The translations under genes were made by a program, and so were the position numbers. The notes under the pieces are model-generated. The model was not told where the DNA came from. It saw only the letters and a list, made by a program, of their open reading frames with translations, and searched no databases. From the NCBI GenBank assembly GCA_041654915.1, contig JBAZCO010000044.1, forward strand, positions 1-13,109: DNA of 13,109 bases, read 5' to 3'. This document shows positions 1 through 6,298 of the stretch, one piece after another (the first letter of the stretch is position 1; each line of letters begins with the position of its first letter). This stretch comes from JBAZCO01 sp041654915 (lineage in GTDB: Bacteria > Bacillota > Clostridia > Christensenellales > DTU072).

Positions 1-639
1 GTAAACGGCTATAATAACTTTGGAACAGGCGGCGATGCCTCTGGTCGTGCAGCGGATAGCTCTAATATATATCTTGGCGGCATTGTTGGCTACAACACGG
101 GTGGCAGTATTAGGAACAATACCTTTAGGGGCACTCTCAAAGTTGTCCGCTCCATGCACCACAACACTGCCAACAATTTATATTTGGGCGGCATTGTAGG
201 GTTTAATGCCTCTGCATCAAGTGTAATCAATAATACTGTGACTCAAGCATCAATTATGGCGCACTACAATATTAGAACAGCGCAAAATCAAGGTGGAGCA
301 ATTCACTATGCCTATGTTGGAGCAACCGCAGGAAACAACGCATATTCAACAAGAGGCACGGTAAGCAACACAGATCTTAAGGTACAAGTGGTGGGCAGCG
401 CTGGCTCTGGCGAGCGCAAAGAGAGAGGTAAGAACTGGTTAGGGCTTTATAACTCCAATGCTAGCCAATATGGATATGTAAGGTTTAGATTAACTTGGGC
501 CGATACAAGCGGAACAAGTATAGAGTATTTAAGACATACAGATAGAAGTATACCGACCGACTTATACACCACAAGGTCTTGGGTAGGTAGTTATCGCTAT
601 GACTATGTTGGAACTTTAAGGGAAGTGCGAAATGCCTAA
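1..639 (+). CDS. C-terminal part of a GLUG-repeat cell-surface protein (5' end outside window)
   Basis: The reading frame is open from the first base to the TAA at 637-639, so the start lies upstream of the window; 212 residues are visible. Two repeats of the type 'YLGGIVGYN ... I.NN' can be read (about residues 23-46 and 59-80), followed by a degenerate third one (about 97-128). This matches the GLUG motif family found in large secreted or wall-associated proteins of gut Firmicutes and Bacteroidetes. The last 60 residues are rich in Tyr, Arg, Thr and Ser. They contain no LPXTG motif, no membrane anchor and no recognisable S-layer homology domain, so the mode of surface attachment is not visible here. 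A role in adhesion or glycan contact is inference from the family. The gene is followed closely by a hairpin terminator. Confidence is high that it is coding and moderate for the family. Confidence 0.8.
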   Translation, partial: VNGYNNFGTGGDASGRAADSSNIYLGGIVGYNTGGSIRNNTFRGTLKVVRSMHHNTANNLYLGGIVGFNASASSVINNTVTQASIMAHYNIRTAQNQGGAIHYAYVGATAGNNAYSTRGTVSNTDLKVQVVGSAGSGERKERGKNWLGLYNSNASQYGYVRFRLTWADTSGTSIEYLRHTDRSIPTDLYTTRSWVGSYRYDYVGTLREVRNA

Positions 640-665
640 ACATTTTTAGAGTAACTAGACACATT

Positions 666-694
666 AAAAAAGGGCTTTCAAAAAGCCCTTTTTT
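666..694. terminator. Bidirectional intrinsic terminator
   Basis: A perfect 13-bp inverted repeat (666-678 and 682-694) has a 3-base loop. Its core is AGGGCTTT/AAAGCCCT, with A6 on the left and T6 on the right. It therefore gives a U-tract in both directions, serving the surface-protein gene on the + strand and the small minus-strand ORF that ends at 719. Confidence 0.9.
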
Positions 695-718
695 GTTGGT
701 GATATAATTATTAAAAAT

Positions 719-913
719 TTACCAATCCAAATACAGTGTGATATCTTGGGTCAAGTCAAGCGGTAGGGTTGCTTGCATTGTATATTCTTCATCATAATAC
801 CATCTAGCGGTTTTGCCGGGGTTGGACGATGATATTGGGCTAACCCGTGAGGAAGTAATTAAGTTTACCCCGCTCGCATTTGCCAAAAAAGTCACTTTTT
901 TAAGTACAGTCAT
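719..913 (-). pseudogene. Small ORF, remnant of an InlB/Listeria-Bacteroides repeat protein
   Basis: This is a 64-codon minus-strand ORF. Its ending, WYYDEEYT followed by DLTQDITLYLDW, fits the consensus of the InlB B-repeat / Listeria-Bacteroides repeat (a 'GWYxDexyt...itxDiTLYakW' pattern), and 'VTFLANASG' fits the usual 'VTFdaNGG' beginning. It is about the length of one repeat. No ribosome site is seen before the ATG, and an in-frame TAG lies four codons upstream, so it does not extend into a longer protein. There is no signal peptide. Proteins with such repeats are normally long, secreted and multi-repeat, so I read this as a leftover of a surface-protein gene. A functional micro-protein cannot be excluded. 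It converges on the neighbouring GLUG-repeat gene and shares its terminator. Confidence 0.4.
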
Positions 914-946
914 TGTGGGAAACTAAATAAAAGCTTTAAACAAAAG

Positions 947-1054
947 GTTTAGTAATTGCTTACTTAAAAAAAGTTTAGTAAAGTTAATCAAAATGTTTGA
1001 CAAAACTATATTGATATAATATTATACTAATGTTGTGCGTTTGGGATTATACTA
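947..1054 (+). promoter_or_regulatory. Repeated motifs in the regulator/pot promoter region (candidate operators)
   Basis: The AT-rich region upstream of the regulator holds two short direct-repeat pairs. GTTTAGTAA occurs at 947-955 and 973-981 (26 bp apart), and ATTATACTA at 1021-1029 and 1046-1054 (25 bp apart). A 12-bp palindrome TATAATATTATA (1015-1026) overlaps the proposed -10 element. Spacing near 2.5 helical turns could suit paired binding by the XRE-cupin protein encoded next door. That is inference; AT-rich DNA produces such repeats by chance. Confidence 0.3.
997..1025 (+). promoter_or_regulatory. Sigma-A type promoter for the regulator-potABCD unit
   Basis: A perfect -35 TTGACA (997-1002) is followed after 17 bp by TATTAT (1020-1025). 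Transcription would begin near 1032, leaving a leader of about 100 bases before the ATG at 1133. Other -10-like strings nearby (TATAAT at 1015, TATACT at 1023) have poorer spacing. No terminator separates the regulator from potA, so this promoter could serve all five genes. Confidence 0.6.
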
Positions 1055-1132
1055 TCATTATATATAAGGGGGCTTTAAAGAAACAAGGCTGTAATAAACC
1101 AAACCAAAATTGTTCAAGGAGGCATTGCCAAA

Positions 1133-1666
1133 ATGGATATCGGTAGCAAGATAAAAGCGATACGGCTAAAGAGGGCGCTAACGCAAGAGGAGCTTGCAAG
1201 CAGATGCGAGCTTACCAAGGGCTATATTAGCCAATTGGAAAATGATATCGCTAGCCCATCCATTGCCACACTTATAGATATCCTTAATATACTAGGGGTT
1301 ACATTGCAATCCTTTTTTACCGAGGACAAGGACGAGCAAATTGTGTTTGGCAAGGCGGACTTCTTTGAGTCGCAAAACGGGAGCGGGCAAAATATTTGGC
1401 TGATTCCCAATTCGCAAAAAAACCAAATGGAGCCAATAATTCTTGTGCTGCCGCCAGAGAGCGCATCGGATATGCGCCCGCCGCTAGAGGGCGAGGAGTT
1501 TGGATATGTGTTAGAAGGCAGAATAGAGGTGGAGGCGGGGGACACAAAGTATACGGTAAGACGAGGCGAGGCTTTTTATCTTGACGGCGGCAAAGAACAC
1601 AGGATTACCAACCCCACAGGCAAGAGGGCAAGGCTAATATGGGTAACCACACCAAGCAATTTCTAA
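1133..1666 (+). CDS. XRE-family regulator with C-terminal cupin domain (PuuR-like)
   Basis: This 177-residue DNA-binding regulator has an N-terminal XRE helix-turn-helix at about residues 4-62, with recognition helix around TKGYISQLEN (28-37). A small cupin barrel spans about residues 95-174, with signatures at GEEFGYVLEG (120-129) and YLDGGKEHRI (139-148). The first cupin motif has Glu-Glu-Phe-Gly where metal enzymes have His, so the barrel probably senses a ligand rather than catalysing a reaction. The start is supported by AAGGAGG at 1116-1122. Proteins of this layout commonly sit beside polyamine transport or catabolism genes; E. coli PuuR is the named example. Its place 29 bases before potA suggests it controls polyamine uptake, and probably itself. 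The ligand is inferred from context. I give no gene symbol because orthology to puuR cannot be shown here. Confidence 0.85.
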   Translation: MDIGSKIKAIRLKRALTQEELASRCELTKGYISQLENDIASPSIATLIDILNILGVTLQSFFTEDKDEQIVFGKADFFESQNGSGQNIWLIPNSQKNQMEPIILVLPPESASDMRPPLEGEEFGYVLEGRIEVEAGDTKYTVRRGEAFYLDGGKEHRITNPTGKRARLIWVTTPSNF

Positions 1667-1695
1667 AAAACTAATAATTAAGGTACATAAAGCTT

Positions 1696-3159
1696 ATGAG
1701 CAACGAAAAAATTATCGAAATAAAAAATGTAAGCAAGAGCTTTGACGATAAGCCGGTAGTAAAAAATGTTAGCTTTTCTATTAGAAAGGGCGAGTTTGTC
1801 ACCTTTCTAGGACCTTCAGGCTGCGGAAAAACTACCACGCTCCGTATGATAGCAGGGTTAGAAATGCCCACTTCCGGCGCAATATATATAAGCGGCGAGG
1901 ATGTGACCAAAATTCCACCTCACCAAAGACCTGTTAATACCGTATTCCAAAAATACGCTCTTTTTCCCCACCTCAATGTATTCAACAATATTGCGTTTGG
2001 GTTAAAGCTAAAGAGAATCACCGTGGGCGAGATAGAAAAAAAAGGGGTAATTTACGAGCAAAGTCGCAAACTTACCAAACAAGAGATAAGAGAAAAGGTG
2101 GATGCGGTGCTAAAGATGGTGGACTTAGAGGACTATGGGCATAGAAATGTAAATAGCTTATCTGGCGGACAGCAACAGCGGGTGGCGATTGCTAGGGCGC
2201 TAGTCAATGAGCCGGATGTACTGTTGCTAGACGAGCCGCTAGGAGCGCTTGACCTAAAAATGCGCAAGGATATGCAAATCGAACTAAAGAATATGCACAA
2301 GCGGGTAGGGATAACCTTTGTATATGTCACCCACGACCAAGAGGAGGCGCTAACTATGTCGGATACGATAGTGGTTATGCGTGACGGGGTTATACAGCAA
2401 ATTGCCAGCCCTCAAAAGATATATGACGAGCCTGCCAATGCGTTTGTGGCAGACTTTATTGGCGAAAGCAATATCTTTAGCGGCGTTATGCTTGCCGACT
2501 ATAAGGTGGAGTTCTGCTCACAAGTGGTGAAGTGCGTGGACAAGGGCTTTAAAAAGAACGAGTTAATCGATGTCATCATTCGCCCCGAGGATATCACGAT
2601 TACCAAAAACCCCGAAAAGGTTACTATGTACGCCAAGGCAGAAAGCGTGGTGTTCAAGGGCGACCACTTCCAAATCACCGCAATTATCGAGGGCGGTGAG
2701 GGATACGAAATCATCATTCACACCAACGACCAATGCGAGGCGGGCGAGAAAATAGGCTTGCAAATTAAACCGTCCGACCTCCACATTATGCATAAGTCAC
2801 GCATAATTAACGAAATCTTTACCGAGATGTGGGACGAAAATATCGTGGAGATTGCAGGGGGGAAATTCCCCTGCCAAAGCGCCTTGCCTAGCGGCACTAA
2901 GGTTAAAGCCGAGGTGGGCTTTGAGGATGTAATCATTTATGATAACGAGGAGGACGGCATAATTGGCGGCGAAATAATCAGCACGATATACAAGGGCAAT
3001 TACTACCAATGTGTAGTTAGGACAGACGACTACTTCGACTTCTTTGTGGATACCGAGGACGAATGGCTAAAGGGCGACAGGGTGGGTATATCCATTCCTC
3101 CCGAAAAAATCATCATTACCGAAATCCCCGACGAGGAAGTTAAGGGGGAGGAAAATTGA
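1696..3159 (+). CDS. potA: Spermidine/putrescine ABC transporter ATPase PotA, with duplicated TOBE-like region
   Basis: This is the cytoplasmic ATPase of the polyamine importer, working with PotB, PotC and PotD. The nucleotide-binding domain is complete: Walker A GPSGCGKT (39-46), Q-loop Gln85, signature LSGGQQQR (155-162), Walker B LLLDEP (176-181) and H-loop His213. At 487 residues it is about 110 longer than the usual PotA of about 370. The extra length is C-terminal: after a first TOBE-like segment (about 288-366) comes a second similar one (about 400-476). Both show the order '.V...EDI.I', 'V.YKG..' and 'KG..VG..I.PE.I.I'. An extra stretch of roughly 20 residues lies at about 108-127, before the helical subdomain. 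The ribosome site is weak (TAAGG at 1679-1683, 12 bases from the ATG). The gene overlaps potB by 4 bases. Confidence 0.93.
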   Translation: MSNEKIIEIKNVSKSFDDKPVVKNVSFSIRKGEFVTFLGPSGCGKTTTLRMIAGLEMPTSGAIYISGEDVTKIPPHQRPVNTVFQKYALFPHLNVFNNIAFGLKLKRITVGEIEKKGVIYEQSRKLTKQEIREKVDAVLKMVDLEDYGHRNVNSLSGGQQQRVAIARALVNEPDVLLLDEPLGALDLKMRKDMQIELKNMHKRVGITFVYVTHDQEEALTMSDTIVVMRDGVIQQIASPQKIYDEPANAFVADFIGESNIFSGVMLADYKVEFCSQVVKCVDKGFKKNELIDVIIRPEDITITKNPEKVTMYAKAESVVFKGDHFQITAIIEGGEGYEIIIHTNDQCEAGEKIGLQIKPSDLHIMHKSRIINEIFTEMWDENIVEIAGGKFPCQSALPSGTKVKAEVGFEDVIIYDNEEDGIIGGEIISTIYKGNYYQCVVRTDDYFDFFVDTEDEWLKGDRVGISIPPEKIIITEIPDEEVKGEEN

Positions 3160-3962
3160 ACAAGAGCCTCACCCTAAAATTAAAAAAAGCTGCAAAGGGG
3201 TTTCGCTTAACTAGGCGGGTATTTTCCTTTCCTTATATAGCCTTTATGCTAATATTCGTAGTTGCGCCGCTAGTGCTAATTCTTGTCAATGCGTTTATAT
3301 ACGGCAACAAGCTATCCCTCCAAAACTTCGTACACCTAGCCCGTGACGGCGCAAGTCTAAACACCCTTTGGCTGTCCTTTCTTGTGGGAATAATCACCAC
3401 CTTTTCTTGCATAGTGATTGGCTACCCCGTTGCCTATATTCTATCAAAACAAACTTCGGGTAGGCTAATAGTTTTGCTGTTCATTCTCCCAATGTGGGTG
3501 AACTTCCTAATTAGGACGCTTGCCACCCGTGCAGTGTTTCACGCTTTGGATGTCCGTCTAGGACTAGGCACGGTGATATTTGGTATGATTTATAACTACC
3601 TGCCGTTTATGATTCTGCCCCTTCATACCACGCTTTCTAGCATAGACAAAAGCTATTCGGAGGCGGCGGCAGACCTTGGCGCAGACGGTATCACCGTGTT
3701 TATGCAAGTTACCTTGCCGCTATCCATACCTGGGATAATTAGCGGAATCACTATGGTGTTTATCCCCACAATATCCACATTTGCAATCAGCCAACTGCTT
3801 GGAGGCGTGCATCTCTTTGGCGACTCAATATATACCAAATTTATTTACGGCTCATACGGCGTTGGCAGCGTTATGTCGCTCATTATGCTTGCGTTTGTGC
3901 TTATATCCAATGTGTTCATAAACAAGACAAATAAAGGGGAGGTATCAAAAAATATATGGTAA
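3156..3962 (+). CDS. potB: Spermidine/putrescine ABC transporter permease PotB (TTG start)
   Basis: This is an inner-membrane permease of the polyamine importer, 268 residues long. About six hydrophobic segments can be read (near 25-47, 70-95, 102-120, 135-155, 188-210 and 238-257). The cytoplasmic EAA loop that contacts PotA is clear: EAAADLGADGITVFMQVTLP (169-188). The start is TTG at 3156, overlapping the potA stop in a TTGA. It follows GGGGGAGG at 3144-3151, and the first in-frame ATG lies inside the first membrane helix, so TTG is the reasonable start. The external loop between the third and fourth helices (around RAVFHALDVRLGLGTV) looks shorter than in E. coli PotB as I recall it, which lacks support from an alignment here. 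Translational coupling to potA is likely. Confidence 0.9.
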   Translation: MNKSLTLKLKKAAKGFRLTRRVFSFPYIAFMLIFVVAPLVLILVNAFIYGNKLSLQNFVHLARDGASLNTLWLSFLVGIITTFSCIVIGYPVAYILSKQTSGRLIVLLFILPMWVNFLIRTLATRAVFHALDVRLGLGTVIFGMIYNYLPFMILPLHTTLSSIDKSYSEAAADLGADGITVFMQVTLPLSIPGIISGITMVFIPTISTFAISQLLGGVHLFGDSIYTKFIYGSYGVGSVMSLIMLAFVLISNVFINKTNKGEVSKNIW

Positions 3963-4780
3963 AAAAGCTTTTTTCCAAAGGTTATATCCTGCTAATTCTC
4001 GCACTGCTATACACCCCCATACTCTTTATTGTCGTGTTCTCCTTTTCGGGCAACTCAAGGTTCACATTTTCCGACGGGTTTACTTTGGACTCCTACCGTG
4101 CGATTTTCACATCCGAACAAACCCCATACCTACTGCAAGCGCTAAAGAATACATTTTTTATAGCCGCTGTTTCGTCCGTTGCCGCAACCATACTTGGCTC
4201 TATTGCCGCAATAGGTATATACTCCCTAAAGAGGCGCAGCCGCCGTGTGGTAGAAAATATTAACCAATTGCCAATTATCAATTCGGAAATAGTTATGGCT
4301 GTGTCACTAATGCTGTTTTTTGTTACCTTTAAGTTCCCCGAAGGATACCTAAGGTTAATACTTGCGCATATATCTTTTTGCACACCCTATGTTGTGCTTT
4401 CCGTTATGCCACGGCTTACGCAAATGGACCCAAACATTTACGAGGCGGCGCTAGACCTTGGAGCAAATCCCTTTAGGGCATTGGTTACCGTGTTAATTCC
4501 CATAATATCCCCAGGAATATTATCGGGCTTTGCTATGGCGTTCACATTGTCTTTGGACGACTTCATAATCACTCAGCTCAACAAGGGGGCTACCACGGGG
4601 ATAGATACCCTAAGTACCTATATATATTCCAGCCAAAGAAATGCCGGCGGGCTAAGACCGTTCTGGTTTGCCGTGTTCTCAATAATAATCGTGGCGATTG
4701 TTACTTTCGTACTGATTATAAATCTCAAAAAAGCTAAAAATATCGACCAAAAGGAAAAAGAAAATGAAAAAAGTGCTTAG
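3956..4780 (+). CDS. potC: Spermidine/putrescine ABC transporter permease PotC
   Basis: This second permease subunit (274 residues) pairs with PotB to form the membrane channel. The N-terminal helix (about 9-31) is followed by further hydrophobic segments. The EAA loop is YEAALDLGANPFRALVTVLI (162-181), and the PotC-typical segment SLDDFIITQLNKG lies at about 199-211. The ATG at 3956 overlaps the end of potB by 7 bases. The GGGGAGG at 3936-3942 is 13 bases away, a long spacing, but no better start is in frame. The C-terminal tail is short, charged and Lys/Glu-rich. Its last 17 bases overlap potD, so the four pot genes are packed without gaps, as expected for equimolar complex parts. Confidence 0.92.
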   Translation: MVKKLFSKGYILLILALLYTPILFIVVFSFSGNSRFTFSDGFTLDSYRAIFTSEQTPYLLQALKNTFFIAAVSSVAATILGSIAAIGIYSLKRRSRRVVENINQLPIINSEIVMAVSLMLFFVTFKFPEGYLRLILAHISFCTPYVVLSVMPRLTQMDPNIYEAALDLGANPFRALVTVLIPIISPGILSGFAMAFTLSLDDFIITQLNKGATTGIDTLSTYIYSSQRNAGGLRPFWFAVFSIIIVAIVTFVLIINLKKAKNIDQKEKENEKSA

Positions 4781-6101
4781 TTTTGTAGTAGTTATTGCGC
4801 TTGTCGCCCTTGCAGGTGCGGGTGTACTGTTACCAAGCAGTATTGACGCACAAGCCGCTCCAATCGAGCTTAGATTGTATAATTGGGGCGACTATATGGA
4901 TTTATCCATATTAGATGAATTTGTAGAGGAATACGAAGACGCAACAGGACAGCAAATCACAATCATTCCCACCACCTTTGAAACCAACGAGGAAATGATT
5001 ACCACCGTAGTGCGGGGCGGGGCAGCAGTAGACCTTATCTGCCCGTCGGAATATGCTATCGAGTTGCTAATTCGCAACAACAAGTTGGAAAAATTGGACT
5101 ACTCCAAAATTCCCAATAGGGCTAATGTAGACCAAGTCATATATGACAAAGTGGACGAAGTATTTTCCGATGTAAAAGTAAACGGCGAAACTATTGTGAT
5201 GAGCGATTATTTTGTTCCCTATATGTGGGGTACGCTAGGCGTACTTTACAATACCAAATATGTTAGTGATGAGGATGCCGCCGCAGCGGGCTACGGACTG
5301 CTTTGGAACAAGCTTGACGACCCCGTATTAAATGGCAAAATCTATCTCAAGGACTCTATACGGGACACCTATGCAGCCGCTGTATTGTACCTTAAAGAGG
5401 AAGGCAAACTGCCCGAGGGATATGAAAACAAGACAATTAGCGAGCTAATCAATACCGTAGATGCCGTGTTGCTTGATGCCGCAGAGAAAGTTTTAAAAGA
5501 GCAGAAGTCCGTTCTCCACTCTTACGAAGTGGACTTTGGCAAGGGCGAAATGATTGACGAAAAGGGTTATGTGGGGCTTGCGTGGTCTGGTGATGCGCTG
5601 TGGGCTATGGAGGAAAACGAGCATTTAAACTACTTTGTACCCGAGGTAGGCGGCAATGTTTGGTTTGACGGTTTTGTTGTACCCCAAAATGCCCCCAATA
5701 AAAATGCGGCTCTAGCATTTATTAACTTCCTATGCCGCCCCGATATATCTATTAGAAACTCCATTGAAATAGGCTATACTTCGGCAATAGACAAAGATAT
5801 TCTTGCCGCAAACGACGAAGTATTGCAAATCCTAGAGGATAACGAATATGACCCTGAGGAGTTCTTTAGTGACGAAATAAGATACCCAAACATCGATAAT
5901 GAGGGCTATGGCGTGATGAAAGACTTTGGCGATAAAAATACGGATATCGTCGCTATGTGGGAGAGAGTTAAGGCTCACGGCAGCAAAACTTGGATTCTCA
6001 TTGTTGTTATTGTTGGTGTATTAGTGCTAGGCGGAGGCGTTGCTGCATTCTTTATCATAAAAAACAAGAAGGGTACTCGCCGCCGTGTGAAAAAAGCTTA
6101 G
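4764..6101 (+). CDS. potD: Polyamine-binding protein PotD, with C-terminal membrane anchor instead of lipobox
   Basis: This is the extracytoplasmic substrate-binding subunit (445 residues). A signal sequence covers about residues 1-32 (MKK, a hydrophobic core, then SSIDAQAA). The mature protein opens with ELRLYNWGDYMD, the usual start of PotD-type binding proteins, and continues with VDLICPSEY and the late helix DIVAMWERVK. In Gram-positive bacteria PotD is normally a lipoprotein, but there is no cysteine at or near the signal cleavage site. Instead the protein ends in a transmembrane segment (about 410-432, TWILIVVIVGVLVLGGGVAA) and a basic tail (KNKKGTRRRVKKA). It therefore appears tethered by its C terminus with the tail in the cytoplasm. 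AAGGA at 4751-4755 precedes the ATG by 8 bases. Specificity among spermidine, putrescine and related amines cannot be read from the sequence. Confidence 0.9.
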   Translation: MKKVLSFVVVIALVALAGAGVLLPSSIDAQAAPIELRLYNWGDYMDLSILDEFVEEYEDATGQQITIIPTTFETNEEMITTVVRGGAAVDLICPSEYAIELLIRNNKLEKLDYSKIPNRANVDQVIYDKVDEVFSDVKVNGETIVMSDYFVPYMWGTLGVLYNTKYVSDEDAAAAGYGLLWNKLDDPVLNGKIYLKDSIRDTYAAAVLYLKEEGKLPEGYENKTISELINTVDAVLLDAAEKVLKEQKSVLHSYEVDFGKGEMIDEKGYVGLAWSGDALWAMEENEHLNYFVPEVGGNVWFDGFVVPQNAPNKNAALAFINFLCRPDISIRNSIEIGYTSAIDKDILAANDEVLQILEDNEYDPEEFFSDEIRYPNIDNEGYGVMKDFGDKNTDIVAMWERVKAHGSKTWILIVVIVGVLVLGGGVAAFFIIKNKKGTRRRVKKA

Positions 6102-6150
6102 AAAGTAATTTTCGGCTTTTTATCATTTTAGCACAACGCAAAAACACACA

Positions 6151-6187
6151 ACGGGTGGTTAAAAAAACAATACCACCCGTTTTTTTT
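6151..6187 (+). terminator. Intrinsic terminator after potD
   Basis: The inverted repeat ACGGGTGGT (6151-6159) / ACCACCCGT (6172-6180) has a 12-base A-rich loop and is followed by seven T (6181-6187). It ends the regulator-potABCD transcript 50 bases after the potD stop. Confidence 0.9.
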
Positions 6188-6218
6188 AAACTATTGCTTT
6201 TCTTTTAGTAATAGTTTA
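6187..6218 (+). promoter_or_regulatory. Inverted repeat within the mannosidase promoter (candidate operator)
   Basis: The arms TAAACTATT (6187-6195) and AATAGTTTA (6210-6218) form a perfect 9-bp inverted repeat with a 14-bp gap. The left arm reaches into the -35 element and the right arm covers the first bases of the -10, so a protein bound here would block polymerase. A third AATAGTT occurs at 6240-6246. No regulator gene is adjacent. Confidence 0.4.
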
Positions 6219-6222
6219 TAAT
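6194..6222 (+). promoter_or_regulatory. Sigma-A type promoter of the alpha-mannosidase gene
   Basis: TTGCTT (6194-6199), a 17-bp spacer and a perfect TATAAT (6217-6222). The promoter begins only 6 bases after the T-run of the preceding terminator. The predicted leader is about 70 bases, ending in AGGAG (6286-6290), 8 bases before the ATG at 6299. Confidence 0.65.
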
Positions 6223-6298
6223 ACTAAAGAATATAACTTGAATAGTTATTAAAAGAATATATCCATTTTGGCAAAATACAATATTAGGAGAGGTAGGA

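Noticed and set aside
5990..6208. 72-codon + strand open frame at the end of potD
   Set aside because: It is a frame-shifted reading of the potD membrane anchor that runs into the terminator; potD itself is intact there.
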